Assembly: GCA_017654735.1 (NCBI GenBank)
Contig: JADPYG010000001.1
Location: 1 to 64,000 of the forward strand
Length of the DNA stretch: 64,000 nt
Direction: 5' to 3'
DNA from: Vishniacozyma victoriae
Lineage: Eukaryota; Basidiomycota; Tremellomycetes; Tremellales; Bulleribasidiaceae
The notes below the pieces were generated by a model. It searched no databases, was not told the origin of the DNA, and worked only from the letters and a program-made list of their open reading frames with translations. Below are positions 51,675 to 63,240 of the stretch, piece by piece (positions within the stretch are counted from its first letter, which is position 1; the number at the start of each line of letters is the position of its first letter). Position numbers and translations under genes: made by a program.

Positions 51675-52834
51675 CTACTCCTGCTTTGCAGCCCTGACGG
51701 CGATGAACTTCCACTCGTTTTTGAATCCCCATTCGACTCCCTTGGCCACTCCCTTCCAAAATCCACCTTTGGTCCACAAGAATTTGGCAAAGCCAGGAAA
51801 GACCTCTTTTGTCCAATCCTCAATCCTCACGTCGACGTACCCAATCTTCTCAAGTTGGGCTTTGTACGCTTCGAGGTCTTTTGGCCGGTTCATCAGATTG
51901 CGGGTGGGTACACCTAGAGCGGTCGGCAGGATCCAGTATCCAAGCCATGAGGGGAGATTTGAGGGAGGTACGATATCTGTGTAGGCGATTACACCGCCCG
52001 GGGAAAGGGATTGGATTGCGGTAGTGAGGAAATGTGGAAGAGCGGGTGGGAAATGATATATCGAGTCCAGGATATAGATGAGATCGTAGCCTCCTGGGGG
52101 CTTTTGTCGTGTCTCGCCACCCACATCATCCTCATCGGCGTAATCGTCTTCGGTAGCTGCAGGTGAGCCGTCCGAAGTACCCATGTACCCCTTCATTGGG
52201 TTTAACGGATGCTCAAGGTTCTTAGGTGAAGTCGAAGATGGATGGAATGAAGCGGAGTTGGTATGCCATGATATCAGATGGGCCAGCTCGGGGTGTCGGT
52301 CCTGAATGAGCTCTTGAGCTTGTGTTGTCTCGCTTCGAAGGGATGTTAGGGCGATTAAGGAAGATGGGGGAGGGTCCTGCGAGAGGTGCATTGCTGCTCG
52401 TCAGCCCTGTCGTACCATCCGTAACATCAAGTGCTTACATAAGGATTCTCCAGACCCATGAGCCATATCTGATGAACTTCAGCTTTGACCAGACGTGACA
52501 GAGGTTACAGACTCACCAAGGACAGACCCGCCTGGCTTGACGTCGGCGAACTCAAGTAGCTTCACAGCTAGAGCTTCTGCAGCTTCTGGGTAGACATCAG
52601 TATCCTATCATCAGTATATTACAGAATTCCTTGGCCCGGACTTGGGCTGAGACTCACTCGCCAGTAACCCTGATTACGCCAGAAAGTAGTCGGTTTATCC
52701 TGCCCCTCCAGCAGGTTCAGGTCTTTCGAACTCCAATACCCATATGGTTCCAGCCATCTTTCTGGTAATACCAATGGCCCTATCCTGAATAGGAGAGGTA
52801 TCAAACCTATAGCCAGTACGAATGGTTGAAACAT
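51675..52834 (-). CDS. Membrane-anchored class I SAM-dependent methyltransferase
   Basis: The first exon (52834 on) gives a hydrophobic anchor, MFQPFVLAIGLIPLLFRIGP, then WRNQGYWR. Short exons give DVYPEAAEALAVKLLEFADV, motif I VLDMAHGSGESL (about 52500), and then the long last exon. That exon has motif II-like YDLIYILDSIYHFPPALPHF, motif III LSPGGVIAYTDIVPP and a C-terminal IGYVDVRIEDWTKEVFPGFA. The order is that of the Rossmann methyltransferases, nearest in feel to sterol or ubiquinone-type small-molecule enzymes. The substrate is unknown. An acidic insert (ATEDDYADEDDVGGE) lies between motifs I and II. Its start codon faces MOB1 across 236 bp containing two ACGCGT boxes. Confidence 0.78.
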
Positions 52835-52930
52835 ATGCTTTGTTGCTTATAGTACAGTCCACGTTCATTAATTCAATTAGATCAAGGTGGAGGTGGATGG
52901 GGTGCACGGACATCCCGCTTAAACTGTTAA

Positions 52931-52944
52931 ACGCGTCAACGCGT
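52931..52944. promoter_or_regulatory. Paired MCB (ACGCGT) boxes between the methyltransferase and MOB1
   Basis: ACGCGT at 52931-52936 and again at 52939-52944, two bases apart, in the 236-bp divergent promoter. Paired boxes are the usual form of MBF sites in fungal G1/S promoters. The 14-base word tgttaaacgcgtca around the first box recurs at 59975-59988, upstream of the dehydrogenase gene. Function is inferred. Confidence 0.4.
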
Positions 52945-53070
52945 CTCTCCTCTCGCCTCTCTACAAGGTTAACTATATACATTCATCTTCTTGCCTCCAT
53001 TTCTTATACACCACCCTATCCGCAATACCCGTCGTCGTCGCTTCCAAGATAAGATCAATATATTCTAGCT

Positions 53071-54197
53071 ATGTCTACCCTCTTCAATCTGTAAGCTAAA
53101 GCGATCTCGAGGCGAGAATGTAGCTGATCGCACCCCGACAGCAAAAACAATCAGTCTAGAAGTACGTCTCAGCTCCAGTTACCGGACGCGTGGAGCGAAG
53201 CTGATTCTCAGCATTCAGGCCAAAGAAGGCAGTCGAAGGAACTAAGCAATGGCAGCTTAAGCAATATGCCCAGCAGACATTGGTAGCTAGGATCGTCTCC
53301 ATATATCGTAAAAAGCTGATTCAATCAGGGGTCAGGTAATCTGAGAACAGCAGTCCAGCTACCCGAAGGAGAAGACCTAAATGAGTGGATCGCTGTACAT
53401 GGTCAGCTTCTTCCTCCGGCCTTTCCACCGGCAAGCTGATGATCAGTCGTGGACTTCTTCAATCACGTCAACATGTTATATGGTACCATCTCGGAATTCT
53501 GTACACCAGAAAAGGTAAGCTGCAAGCAGCTCGACATTGTTCGAGGAAAGCTGATCCGATAGTGCCCTATCATGAACGCTGGTCCAAAGTAAACTTCCAT
53601 GTTTCTTTCGATAGCAAGCTGAAATGAACAGATACGAATTTTACTGGGAAGACGGAGAGGTCTAGTAAGTCAAGTCGAAATCCCCTCGATGAAGCTGATG
53701 GAGTAGCAAGAAGCCAACACACCTGACCGCTCCAGCATATGTCGAAGCATTGATGACATGGACCCAGTCTATTCTAGACGACGAGAAACATTTCCCTCAG
53801 AAGATCGGTCAGTCCCCCTGGTCTTTTGTGGGTACACTGCTGACGACGGGCAGGAGTCAAGTTCCCCTCGACTTTCACCAACACCGCGAAGACGATCTTA
53901 CGTCGTCTATTCAGGGTATACGCCCATATCTACCACCAGCACTTTGATCAAATCTGCGCGCTAGGTATCGAGGGTATGTCTCAAACCTTCATTTGTATCG
54001 TCGTCCGAGAGGATAACTGACGGTATAGCCCACTTGAACACCAATTACCGCCACTTCCTACTTTTTGTCGACGAGGTAAGCTACTAGTTCCTCCCAGCAC
54101 TGTCTGTAGCTGACGAAAGTTCTCTCTTCTGAGCGAAAAGGATCTCACCCCACTCGAAGAGTTCAACAAGAGCATTCTGGAGGAATCGTCAAAGTAG
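53071..54197 (+). CDS. MOB1: MOB1 kinase co-activator
   Basis: A run of short exons starting 53071-53090 (MSTLFNL). The joined protein has QLKQYAQQTLGSGNLRTAVQ, LPEGEDLNEWIAVHVVDFFN and the zinc site: ISEFCTPEKCPIMNAGPKYEF supplies two Cys, and AHIYHQHF supplies two His. WEDGEVYKKPTHLTAPAYVE and NYRHFLLFVDEF complete the family pattern. Length (about 220 residues) is normal. Mob1 binds and activates the NDR-type kinase (Dbf2/Sid2) that acts below the Spg1/Tem1 GTPase to drive mitotic exit and septation; that GTPase is encoded in this same window at 15081. Confidence 0.93.
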
Positions 54198-54380
54198 TCT
54201 CTCTCCATTAGAGAACCGCCAGTTTTTTGTGTAATACTATCCTATCCGTACATGACTCGTATCCGTATCCATAACGCCTGCTGCTTGATGCAATGTGTAT
54301 CTCTGAAGATGCATCTCATTATATTATACTTTCCATCTCAAAACGTCTTTCCAAGCTCCAGGAAATGTCCCTACTTGACC

Positions 54381-56518
54381 TCACCGACGAGCAGAAGCTC
54401 CAGTCCTAGGCTTCTCCGTCCCTTCCATCACTCCTACTACGGACTTCGCTTTTGCGTTCGGCTCCGGGACATCTGCAAGTGCCGTCCTATTTCGTCCCAC
54501 AGGTACAGTTGCGACTCGTGCAGATGTCTTCATGGGTAGGACGGATGATCGACGTGTTTTATTTCGGGTAGACTGAGTGGTTCCTGTACTACCTGCTTTC
54601 CGGGGCGAGGTCCGCAGAGGGGCTGCCGATTGGGAAGCTACCACTTCCAAATGATCAGGATCTTGCGTATTGGGGCGGGAAACAAGATCAACTCCATTCT
54701 CAGTGGGATGGGGATCGGCATGCAGAGGCGGTGTTGGTGTTGGGACTCGCTCGATATCGTCGCGGGAAGAGATGGAGCTAGATAGCATCGAGGGCGGTGC
54801 AGTTAATGTCGATCCGGAAGATGATGAGTCGGGTGACTTTTGTCGAGTTCTGGCATTCGCATCGAGTCCGAGACAAGCGTCAATATCATCCAATTCCCCT
54901 GTATCCGACTCTCCGTCAGACCGAGTCTCAGATAATCTAGCCAAAGAATTGGGCAGAACCGATTTCCGACGCACACCGATAGGATGGCGGAGGATTCCAT
55001 CCTCATTCTCGTTTGTTGACTGCCTTCGTCCAAGCGCTTCGGCAATAGCTACACCGTCGGGTTTACGCATTTTCCTGTTCTGATTAGCTTTGCGCAACTT
55101 GATATGACGGAGTCCACCTACTTTGCAAGACTGGGCTCCTTGTAATTGACACTCATCCGAGAGCGTCGGCCGCGCTTGCCATCCTCATCTACATAGGACA
55201 TGTCCGAGAAGCTGGTCGGGGCGGAGGAGACCGTTGAGCTGGAACTGACGCTTTCGCTTAGGATGTTCTGGGAGGCATTCTCGTAGCGGCCAGGTCCTGG
55301 AGACGACTGCTCGATGGCGTCATGCAGCTGCTCTTTCTCGTTGGCAGAGGGACCAGATGAGACTGGAGCCGGTATTGGGGTGGATGGTAAATCTTCGTTG
55401 ACCGAAGGGACAGGCGGTATCAGCCCACTCTCCCTGCGCCGGCGGGCTTTCTTCTTCGGCGTCGTCGATGTCGTCTTGACCGGGGTAGAAGAAGCTGAAG
55501 AAAGAGGCGAGTCGACACTCATATCGATAGTATGATGTTGAGCCTGCGGTAGCGGTGATCTAGGCATAGCTTTGGAGATTGGGGAACCGGATGATCTGCC
55601 CGTGAGCTCATGTCATTGAACGAATAGCTCTTACCCTTTGGATGAGGTGATAGTGAGGCGTTTTGTAGGTGTTTTGCTGGTTCTGTCAGCTCAATTAAAA
55701 TCGTGGTAACGAGCTGACACACGATTTGACATTAACAGTCCGGCTGTTGGCTACACTGAGCGGACTCGGCTGAGTCGGGGGTCTAGGTTTTAGTACTGTT
55801 CCTTTGGAAAGGAATTGCACTCACCTGACCTGTACGCTACCGCGTGTGTCATGGGTAGTATACTCTTCTTCGTCTTCATCTTCGCCCAACGTATCCAGAT
55901 CCAGGAGATTGCCACCCTGATTTGCCGGTCTGGTTCCGACCGTCATTCCAATGTTCCTCAATATATTCCGTCTCGAGACCTCTGCCTCGAAGACAGGGAG
56001 TGGGCTGGGTACAGGGCTCAAGCTCTGCCGTAGGACATGTAAAGCTGGCATAGCAGCTATTAAAGCATCGATAGCTTGTACAGTAGCCTTTATTGTCAGC
56101 ATCCTCCCAAATTCTCCAGTCATGTTGCTCACCGGAGAACAGCTCCGTTTCTGATCCTCTTTCATCTTCTTCATCTGAAGCGAGAGGATTCGATTGATCT
56201 GTTTGACCTCCATGATCTCCTCTTTCAATGATCCAATCTCGTCGTTCAAGACTTTCATTGCGGTTTTATGTCGGACATTCTCTCTGTGGATGTCAGCTTT
56301 TCCGTAGATGCGAAGTTAGCTGACACGTACGTGATGATCTCTTTATTCTGTCTACTGTGTTTGCGACGAACTTGGATCAGCAAAGAGCAGAGGTAGGTAA
56401 TGGAGTCAGACCTACATTCCACGTCGAATGTTTGTTGACTTGGGCCTTCGGCAAAGAAGTCTTGAGTCTGACCGACTGATGATCGCGGTCTGCGACTCGA
56501 AGTTGCTCCTATGACCAT
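54381..56518 (-). CDS. SGO1: Shugoshin (centromeric cohesin protector)
   Basis: From the ATG at 56518 (MVIGATSSRRPRSSVGQTQD) short exons form the N-terminal coiled coil: RRKHSRQNKEIITENVRHK, then AMKVLNDEIGSLKEEIMEVK and INRILSLQMKKMKED. This is the PP2A/Sgo1-type helix. A long disordered middle follows. The C-terminal basic box is rebuilt across an intron (about 55125-55079, ending at the second cag): SRMSVNYKEPSLAKKMRKPD, a close match to the shugoshin C-box that binds phosphorylated H2A. A Ser/Thr-rich tail ends at 54381. Shugoshin recruits PP2A to protect centromeric cohesin. Only one of several nearby acceptors keeps the C-box in frame. Confidence 0.88.
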
Positions 56519-56814
56519 TATTATGACTGCCTGAGCTGAAAGCAGCTATGGTATCTGTATATTGTATGATATATATGAATATGAGATATGAGCAAGATAC
56601 CTCTAGAGTGTTTACAGAAATCAAGATCAGTCGCGTCTTTTATGCAATTTATCCGGTAACTCCGGCACGTGGCACATAGTAGTATGCTATCCAGGCAGAG
56701 ATGCAGACAAGAGTACTGAGGGATAAGGTATACAGGTATACATGATGATTCACGACGTGTCAAGTAACTAGAGAACCGTATGCAGGAGCGTTTCTTTCAA
56801 TTGTCAGACCTAGC

Positions 56815-57943
56815 CTAAGCTCCACCGCCCATACCTGGACGTTAGTGATGTATACTAGCGGCAGATGGGGTACTCACCTCGCACACCAACAACATCCCTG
56901 ATCTTTGCAGCTTCCCCAGCACTCAGCTTGCCCTTCATTGCACGCAGGAAATGTTCCCATGCCAAATCCGCCTCATCCCCATGTTCAAACTCGGTAACGC
57001 AAAGAGCGTGGATCTTCTGCCAAAACACAGGGTCCGCTATCGACGCGTGGAATGTAGCGGATGTAATCTCGGGTTGAGGTCCAGTAGGAGGAGCAGCGAG
57101 ATCAAAGTTGGTGAGAGGCATCGAAGTTCCTGGGCCATCCTCAACTGAAGTAGTGATGGTCAAAGCGGGAGGTGCGGGAGAGGGGGGTGCGGATGTCGAC
57201 TTGTCGACAGGAGGTGTTGAGGTTGATGCAGATGCGGATGTGGACTCGAGGTTGAGAGCGGGTGTCGGGGCGGCAGCAGCGGCAGGCTTGAAGTACAAGT
57301 GAACAATAGCTCCATCGGAGATGTCGTATTCTTTGAGTAACTTTGAGTCGGTCAAAGCTTTCCCCTTGAGAAGCAGTCGTTGTGAGTCGGCTGGAGGAGC
57401 GGACGTTGATGCTTGCGATATGAGCGATTTGAGTTGAGAGACCGAGTCGGTAAGGCTGATGGTGATGGGCAGGGATAGGGAGGGTTTGAGGGATTTAACG
57501 GTAAGGTTGACTGTCGCGTCTAATATAGTCAGCTTGTATTCGACATGCATATGAGAATGACAGGATGGACTGTGAGAGCAATTTGTGTCCACTGACGGAG
57601 TTCTGATAGACCTCGTGGCTATTCCGATAATCCCTCATTGTCACCGATTGGATACGCGGAAGGAGGAGGCTGTGGTTGGGAATGGAGATAAGCACGTACC
57701 ATGAGCAGCCGACTCCACGTCCATTGACTCGGGCGGATCAGCGACCTCAATCTATTCATCAGCTATTACTGCTACTAAGGCCAGTGAGCTTACCTGGACC
57801 GGTACGACCTTCCTTGGCCTATCGGACAAAGGGGTCGAGAAGTCTTCTGGGTATTCGACCTTGTGAGACCCCAACCCATCCGTATATCGCTTGATAAATG
57901 CCCTCTCTTCATTCAGCTTCTCTCCTGTAAGTTTCGCGTCCAT
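56815..57943 (-). CDS. GET5: GET5/MDY2 ubiquitin-like protein of the tail-anchored protein pathway
   Basis: The first exon (57943 on, MDAKLTGEKLNEERAFIKRY) gives a helical segment followed by KVEYPEDFSTPLSDRPRKV, like the Get4-binding N-terminus of Get5. The ubiquitin-like domain follows: VNLTVKSLKPSLSLPITISL, QLKSLISQA, QRLLLKGKALTDSKLLKEYD, ISDGAIVHLYFKP. A Ser/Thr/Ala/Pro linker leads to a C-terminal helical part (FWQKIHALCVTEFEHGDEAD, LAWEHFLRAMKGKLSAGEAA) and a short last exon (GMGGGA) ending at 56815. Get5 bridges Get4 to Sgt2 in handing tail-anchored proteins to Get3. The long linker and the acidic helical end differ from yeast Get5, whose C-terminus is a small dimerisation domain. Confidence 0.82.
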
Positions 57944-58151
57944 GATGATGATGTATGTAGTGTATATATGAGATGTAAAGTGTTGTAGTTGAGGTATAAT
58001 AGATACAAAGGGAAGTAGGATAGGGTGGGTAATAGGTGGAGGATAACAGCTCCTAGATTAATTTAACAGTTAATCAACAGTTTCCATACGATGACACAAT
58101 TCTACTTAACACCTCTGTTTTCGATACCCATATTCAGAACAACAATACAAC

Positions 58152-58991
58152 ATGGGTTCCTCAGCATCAAAGGCAGCCAGGAAACTACCAACAACCGCCC
58201 CTTCCGCCGCTAGACCGACCCCATCGTGGGCCGGAGCGAGAACCCCCCACCCAGAACCCCTGCATCCAGAAGGAACTTCTGCCGCCCAGCCCAAGCGAGC
58301 TCTCCCATCCCACCTCAATGGACCCCCACCTGAAGCAGAAGCGAGTGCTGGAGGAGCGGTATATGGAAAGGAGGATCGAGCGAGGAATATCGGAGCTGGT
58401 GGAGCGGCTAGACCTGGATTCAGCGGAGAAAAGGACGATGGTGGGTCACCTGGCAAGATCGGGAATCAGATCGAGCGTTTCTAGATTGTTGACATAGTCT
58501 AGCCGTTATACGAGATGCGATGGATCCCCAATTTGCATCCAACCTGAGCAGACTCGGTCAAGTCAAGATCAATGACGCCGGTAAATTCTTTAATGCAGTG
58601 AGTTACCCTTTTTCCAAGTTGCATAGGTCAAAAGGACTTACCGATCTAGCCGGCACAAGCCCAGCGTACTCTCAATGCCCGTACCGAAGAATTCACTTCC
58701 TCATCAGCAGCCCCTCCTCCCAATCACCTTACTGCCACACTCTTGATATCCCTACTCGATCGATTGAAGGCTTTACCAGCAGGATCCGACCCATCCAAAG
58801 TGTACAAGGAGTACAAGATGGAGCCGGCGACCATGGACAAGTTGCGACAATGGGTCAACAGTCCAAGTGTGACGGGGACCGATGAGGTGAAAGTTGTGGA
58901 GGGAGAGGAGATTATCGAGATGAAGGCGGTATGGGTAGACTCGGCGGGACAAGCTCCCCCAAGTAGGATCCCTTCTCCAAAGAGGTCGTAG
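58152..58991 (+). CDS. Small conserved-type fungal protein with predicted N-myristoylation, 241 aa
   Basis: Three exons: 58152-58440, 58503-58597 and 58650-58991. MGSSASKAARK has Gly2 and Ser6, the classic N-myristoylation start. A Pro/Ala-rich linker then gives VIRDAMDPQFASNLSRLGQV. The last exon gives a helical module, LISLLDRLKALPAGSDPSKV then YKEYKMEPATMDKLRQWVNS, and an acidic end (EGEEIIEMKAVWVD). I recall similar short fungal proteins of unknown function with a helix-turn-helix-like end, but cannot name one. A different frame over exon 1 also looks helical but does not join the rest. Confidence 0.7.
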
Positions 58992-59089
58992 ACAGGCCAA
59001 GCACCTGTATGTAAGCAGTAAGCAGCCGGGCTATCGCGAGTATAATCTCGATTGATACCACTCACATTACTTCTGAAACTTACGCTGTC

Positions 59090-59660
59090 TAAAAGACCCT
59101 CTAGACCTCGCCAGCTCGTTCCCACACATTCCCCACAACAAAGATCGACACAGCGTGACCTCACAGACCAGGGATCTATATGTCAGTCATGGCAGGTAGA
59201 CGAGACATGACCTCGATACCCAAAGAGCACACTCAAGATATCCTCCAGACTTATATCGTTCTCAATTTCTCCAGCATTTCGCTTTATCGTCCCAACTTTC
59301 CGCCCAAACCGATCGGTCCTAGGGTTCCACAGACACGGAAGATCTACATGTCAGGAAGGGCTGGTAGGAGCGAGGTACTACAAGCAGCCCAAAGACTTAC
59401 TCAAGATAAAATTCGGTCTCACATCCCTCTCCATACCCCGAGGACTTCACCAGCTCGCCCAAACTTCGCACCCAACGAGATCGGCCTTGCGGCTGATAGA
59501 CACGGAAGATCTGTTGGGCAGCAATGGCTGGCAGGCGTCAGGTGACTCTGGTAGCACAAATACTCACTCAAAATGCACTTCGGTCTGATATCCCTCTACA
59601 CGACTCCAGGACTTCGTCAGCTTGCCCACATCTCGCCATCAAGCCCCTCAACACCCTCTC
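59090..59660 (+). repeat. Degenerate tandem repeat, four units of about 168-170 bp
   Basis: Equivalent words recur at 59117 (cgttcccacacattccccac), 59287 (cgtcccaactttccgccc), 59456 (cgcccaaacttcgcaccc) and about 59624 (ttgcccacatctcgccatc), spaced 170, 169 and 168 bp. Upstream of each of the last three is a variant of atggcaggtagacgag / atgtcaggaagggctggtaggagcg / atggctggcaggcgtcag, and ctcaagata/ctcaaaatg words also recur in step. The copies have diverged to perhaps two-thirds identity. The 2+ kb between the flanking genes' parts has no other gene. The period is not a strict multiple of three, so the frames seen here are unlikely to make one repeat protein. Confidence 0.65.
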
Positions 59661-60034
59661 AAGCCCAGCCGCGCCCCCCAGTCACGTGATCTTCAACGCG
59701 TCAACATTTCTTCATACTTGTCACCGCCACAGCACCTCCTGCGTCAATCGTTATCGAGTATGAGGTCAGGTTGGATATGATGCATTCGGCCTGCCCGGGA
59801 GGGCCAGGGAAATTACAAGTACAAATCATAAAATAGCATCTAATAACAAGGGGTGGGTGGTCGGGAAAACGACTGGAAGTAGAGCTGATTGCCTAATGAA
59901 AGGATGTAAGGATGGTAGGTAATAAAGTTCATTCTTATCCGGTGCAATCAGGCCCTTTACGTAAACTTCCAACTTGTTAAACGCGTCACCTGTCTTCAAC
60001 TCTCAAGTATCTTGTTCATTTCAACTTCGACACC
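59661..60034. other. Promoter region of the dehydrogenase gene
   Basis: About 370 bp with no coding sequence. It contains ACGCGT at 59981-59986 inside the word tgttaaacgcgtca, shared with the MOB1/methyltransferase promoter. Confidence 0.4.
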
Positions 60035-61412
60035 ATGGACATCGACATCTTCATCAACGTAATCAACAATACTCTCCTATCACCAACATTCTGCGCGTTT
60101 ATCCCACTCGCATTTTACGGTCAAGTGCGATCTTTCCTACATCCGACGGTATACGTTTCTACCGCTTGGACCGCTTTGATACTTGTCATTGGTAAGTCTC
60201 TCCATACGTCACTACATCTTTCGACGCGTGCTAACATGCATAGCCATACTCAAATGTATCAATCGAATCTACACCAACCGATCATCATGGCTACTTGCAC
60301 CGCCCAAGCTCGATTGGAGCAAGCAGATTGTCTTGATCACAGGAGGTAAGTCTTTCCTAGAAATCACCATGATGCACACTGACGGTATAGGAGGATCCGG
60401 TATTGGAGCCTTACTCGCCCAAACCCTCGCAATGCGTAATGTCACGACTGTCGTACTGTCGAAAGACCCTGTGTTGGTTGATCCAAGCAATGGTAAGCTG
60501 CTTCACGACGCGTCTTATGCTCATACTAATCAATTCAGACGACATTGTCGACAGCATGTTCACATATACATGTGACGTATCAAATTACAAGGAGGTCGAA
60601 GAGATTGCTGAACGAATTCGTAAAGAAGTAAGTTTCCAATTTCTCATGCTTATTCGATGCTGACAACCAGATCGGCGACCCGACCATAATCATCAATAAC
60701 GCCGGCGTAGTCAAGGGGAAACTCTTGCTAGACCTGACCGAATCTGATATCAAAGAGTGAGCTATACTATGAATCCGATTTGACGAAACTGACAAATTTA
60801 GTACTTTCGGCTCAAATACTCTGGCTCATTTCTGGGTGCTCAAATGCTTTCTTCCTGCTATACTTCGAAATGGCTCAGGCCACATCGTCTCAATTGCCAG
60901 CTTGCTGGGTCTCGTGGGCTGTGCACAAATGAGTAAGTCTCCCCTTTTTCGGGAATCGAGTCGAAACTAATGGTGTAGCCGACTACTGCTCAAGCAAAGC
61001 TGCTGTCGTACACCTACATCAATCACTACGATTCGAACTCGATAACCGGTACATGTCACCACAAATCCGAACTACCCTGTTACTACCGTCATTTGTCACT
61101 ACCACCTTGTTTTCCGAAATTCAATTACCTCGTTCTCGCTTGTGGAATTTCCTCGCCCCCCCTCTGCACCCCCATCAAATCGTCAAAGCCATCATTTCCG
61201 CTCTTGACGAGGATGAATCACGAACTATACGAATGCCATTCTACACCAACTTCGCTAGAATCTGGTCGGTCGGGGTCGGTATCGTACCAAAGTGGCTGGT
61301 CGACTTTGTGCAATGGCTATCTGCTGCCGATTTCGCCATGATTGACTATGGACCGAAACCCGATGCCGCCGAAAAACTCTTGGCCGAGATAAAATCAAAG
61401 CCGGAGAAGTAG
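60035..61412 (+). CDS. Membrane-anchored short-chain dehydrogenase/reductase (RDH/17-beta-HSD type)
   Basis: From the ATG at 60035 two hydrophobic helices (TFCAFIPLAFYGQVRSFLHP, WTALILVIAILKCI) anchor the protein. Then comes the Rossmann core: ITGGGSGIGALLAQ (split by an intron at GG|GGSG), CDV after the second strand, INNAGVVKGKLLLDLTESDI, the Ser of IVSIASLLG and the Tyr-Lys pair in DYCSSKAA. PSFVTTTLF follows, with a helical C-terminal part. Catalytic Asn, Ser, Tyr and Lys are all present. Anchored SDRs of this shape act on retinoids, steroids or long-chain lipid alcohols at the ER or lipid droplets; the substrate here is open. Stop at 61412. Confidence 0.85.
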
Positions 61413-61749
61413 TGCTTGTCACCATTCAAAAAATGAACCTGTCTCTACGAAATAAAGAACAAATAACGCGTCCCTATCCACAATCACGAAAATGTTTATA
61501 CGAAATCATGCGAAACGAAACGGATGCCAAAGAAGTACTCATTACGATACCAAAAGTGTTCATACCAGTAAATTAGTTGCATGCTGCGTCATGCCGTAGA
61601 TAGTATTTGCGTTCATCATGCTGCGTCATGCTTTGCTAGATTCGCTTATTGCCCTGCGTGGTGCTCATATATACTATACTATACTTGTAGATATTTCGAT
61701 CCATGTGGATCATATGAATTCATCATAATCAACTGTTCATCTATTTGGT
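61413..61749. other. Convergent spacer with a 15-bp direct repeat
   Basis: About 337 bp between converging genes. The word catgctgcgtcatgc occurs at 61580-61594 and 61617-61631. AT-rich tatactatactat follows. No gene seen. Confidence 0.5.
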
Positions 61750-63105
61750 CTACAAGTGTACTGTCCGTTCTTCAATCGCGATCTGATGTCTCTGTTTTGG
61801 ATAGATAGCATGCACCTCCTCCCGCTCAATGTAAGCCTTTTGGGTGTTGTCGACCATGAGAGGATCTTGGCGGTGATCTGACGGCAGACCGATCTTTGAT
61901 ACTGGCGTGAGGGTGTAGATGATTTCCAGGGATGATAGCACTCCGCCGTATGCAGAAGAGATTCCTGGTGGTTAGCGCCTATATTTGAAGACGAGTTCTC
62001 TCACCTGTGTCGATGATAATGATGGAGCCGTGACACCGGTCGACAATTTTTTCGAAGTTCGGCGTATGTCCCTAACGGTCAGCATAGATCCACAGAAGCT
62101 GGGATGACTTACGCCAATGACCCTCCTGACTCCCAGCTTTTCCTTCAATTCCTCAGCCCATTGACAAACAACCTGATCATCCTGAACCTCAGCGAGACCT
62201 CTCCACCAATAAGGCCCCCCAGCAGAATACAGGTCCATCTCTTCCTGCGTGGTTCCCCTCGGTAGCCCGGAGTAAGGATTAGGTGGATGTGGAGGAGCGA
62301 TCGGGAGCGTCAGTGCTCGGGTGAGAAGGGAGTGACCGAGCTCGTTGATCTTCTCTGGGTATGGGAGAAGGTTTTCATATGAAGGTCGCAGGGAGCCGTG
62401 GGTGAAGGAGAGGGATGGTGAGAATGGGTATGGGCCGAGAGCGACTTTGGCTGTAGATGAATAGCTGCTGGTCAGCTACTTCCGAACATCTAATGAGGGA
62501 CTCACTTTGCTAGCCATTCCTGACCTAGCCAGCCGTCTACCGAGAGTGCTTTCTGCCTGTCCGCTATTGTGCCAAATGTCCTGATGTCGTCCTTTGTAAC
62601 ATATCTACCTTTGTCAGCGCCGTACAATCTAGGCAAGATATTTAGCTCACCGCCAATCTCCGATAGCATTCATGATCTCGTGGTTCCCAAGCACTGATAC
62701 CACCTGGCCTCCTACGCTACTAGCTTGACCTCTCAACTTCCGCATGAGTTGGTATATCCCACCGGCGTTGGTTCCCCTATCGACAATATCCCCCGTCTGG
62801 ACTAGGATATCGCTTCCTCCTATCCAATTGTTGTAGTCGTCTATCAGCTTTGCATTTCGCATGACCCGCTTTGCATTGTCGATATCTAATATGAGCGTCA
62901 TCCAGCTAAGTTGCTCGAAAAGCCTACCGCCATGTAAGTCTCCGATAGCTACCAGCCGTTGACGGAAAGTCGGTTCGCCATGCCTGGAGCTTGGAGGGGG
63001 GGTGACGTCGACTACTTTTCGAGATCCTCCCAATGAGCGCGCCCCTAGAAATAGTACGAGCACACCAAAGAGCGCCAGCGCCCATGTTGGTATACGTATC
63101 GGCAT
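61750..63105 (-). CDS. Shewanella-like/calcineurin-like metallophosphoesterase, membrane-anchored
   Basis: From the ATG at 63105 an N-terminal anchor (IPTWALALFGVLVLFLGARS) precedes the phosphatase core. Metal motifs in order are AIGDLHGDID (rebuilt over an intron near 62935-62885), ILVQTGDIVDRG, VSVLGNHEIMNAIGDWRYV and RRVIGGHTPNF (rebuilt near 62110-62075). A large insert has EEMDLYSAGGPYWWRGLAEV. The end gives IIIIDTGISSAYGG and STLEIIY-like strands. This order and the NHEIMN and YWWRG words are those of Shewanella-like protein phosphatases found in bacteria, plants and fungi. They are phosphoprotein phosphatases of uncertain target; the anchor suggests a lumenal or extracytosolic place. 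It is divergent from the SEC39-like gene, 135 bp apart. Confidence 0.83.
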
Positions 63106-63240
63106 GATGAAAGTAAGTGTACAAAGGAGTTCGACTTTTTGGCTGTCTTGACTGGACTTGACAATTCAACTCGTACCTGATTTCAACGTCATCCTTCAAG
63201 TGACCGTTGATCATTCACCCACTCTACATATTTGTACATC

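Noticed and set aside
58340..58490. Alternative helical frame (LEERYMERRIERGISELVERL) over the first exon of the small myristoylated protein
   Set aside because: It ends in a stop and cannot join the following conserved exon, whereas the main frame does so with phase intact.
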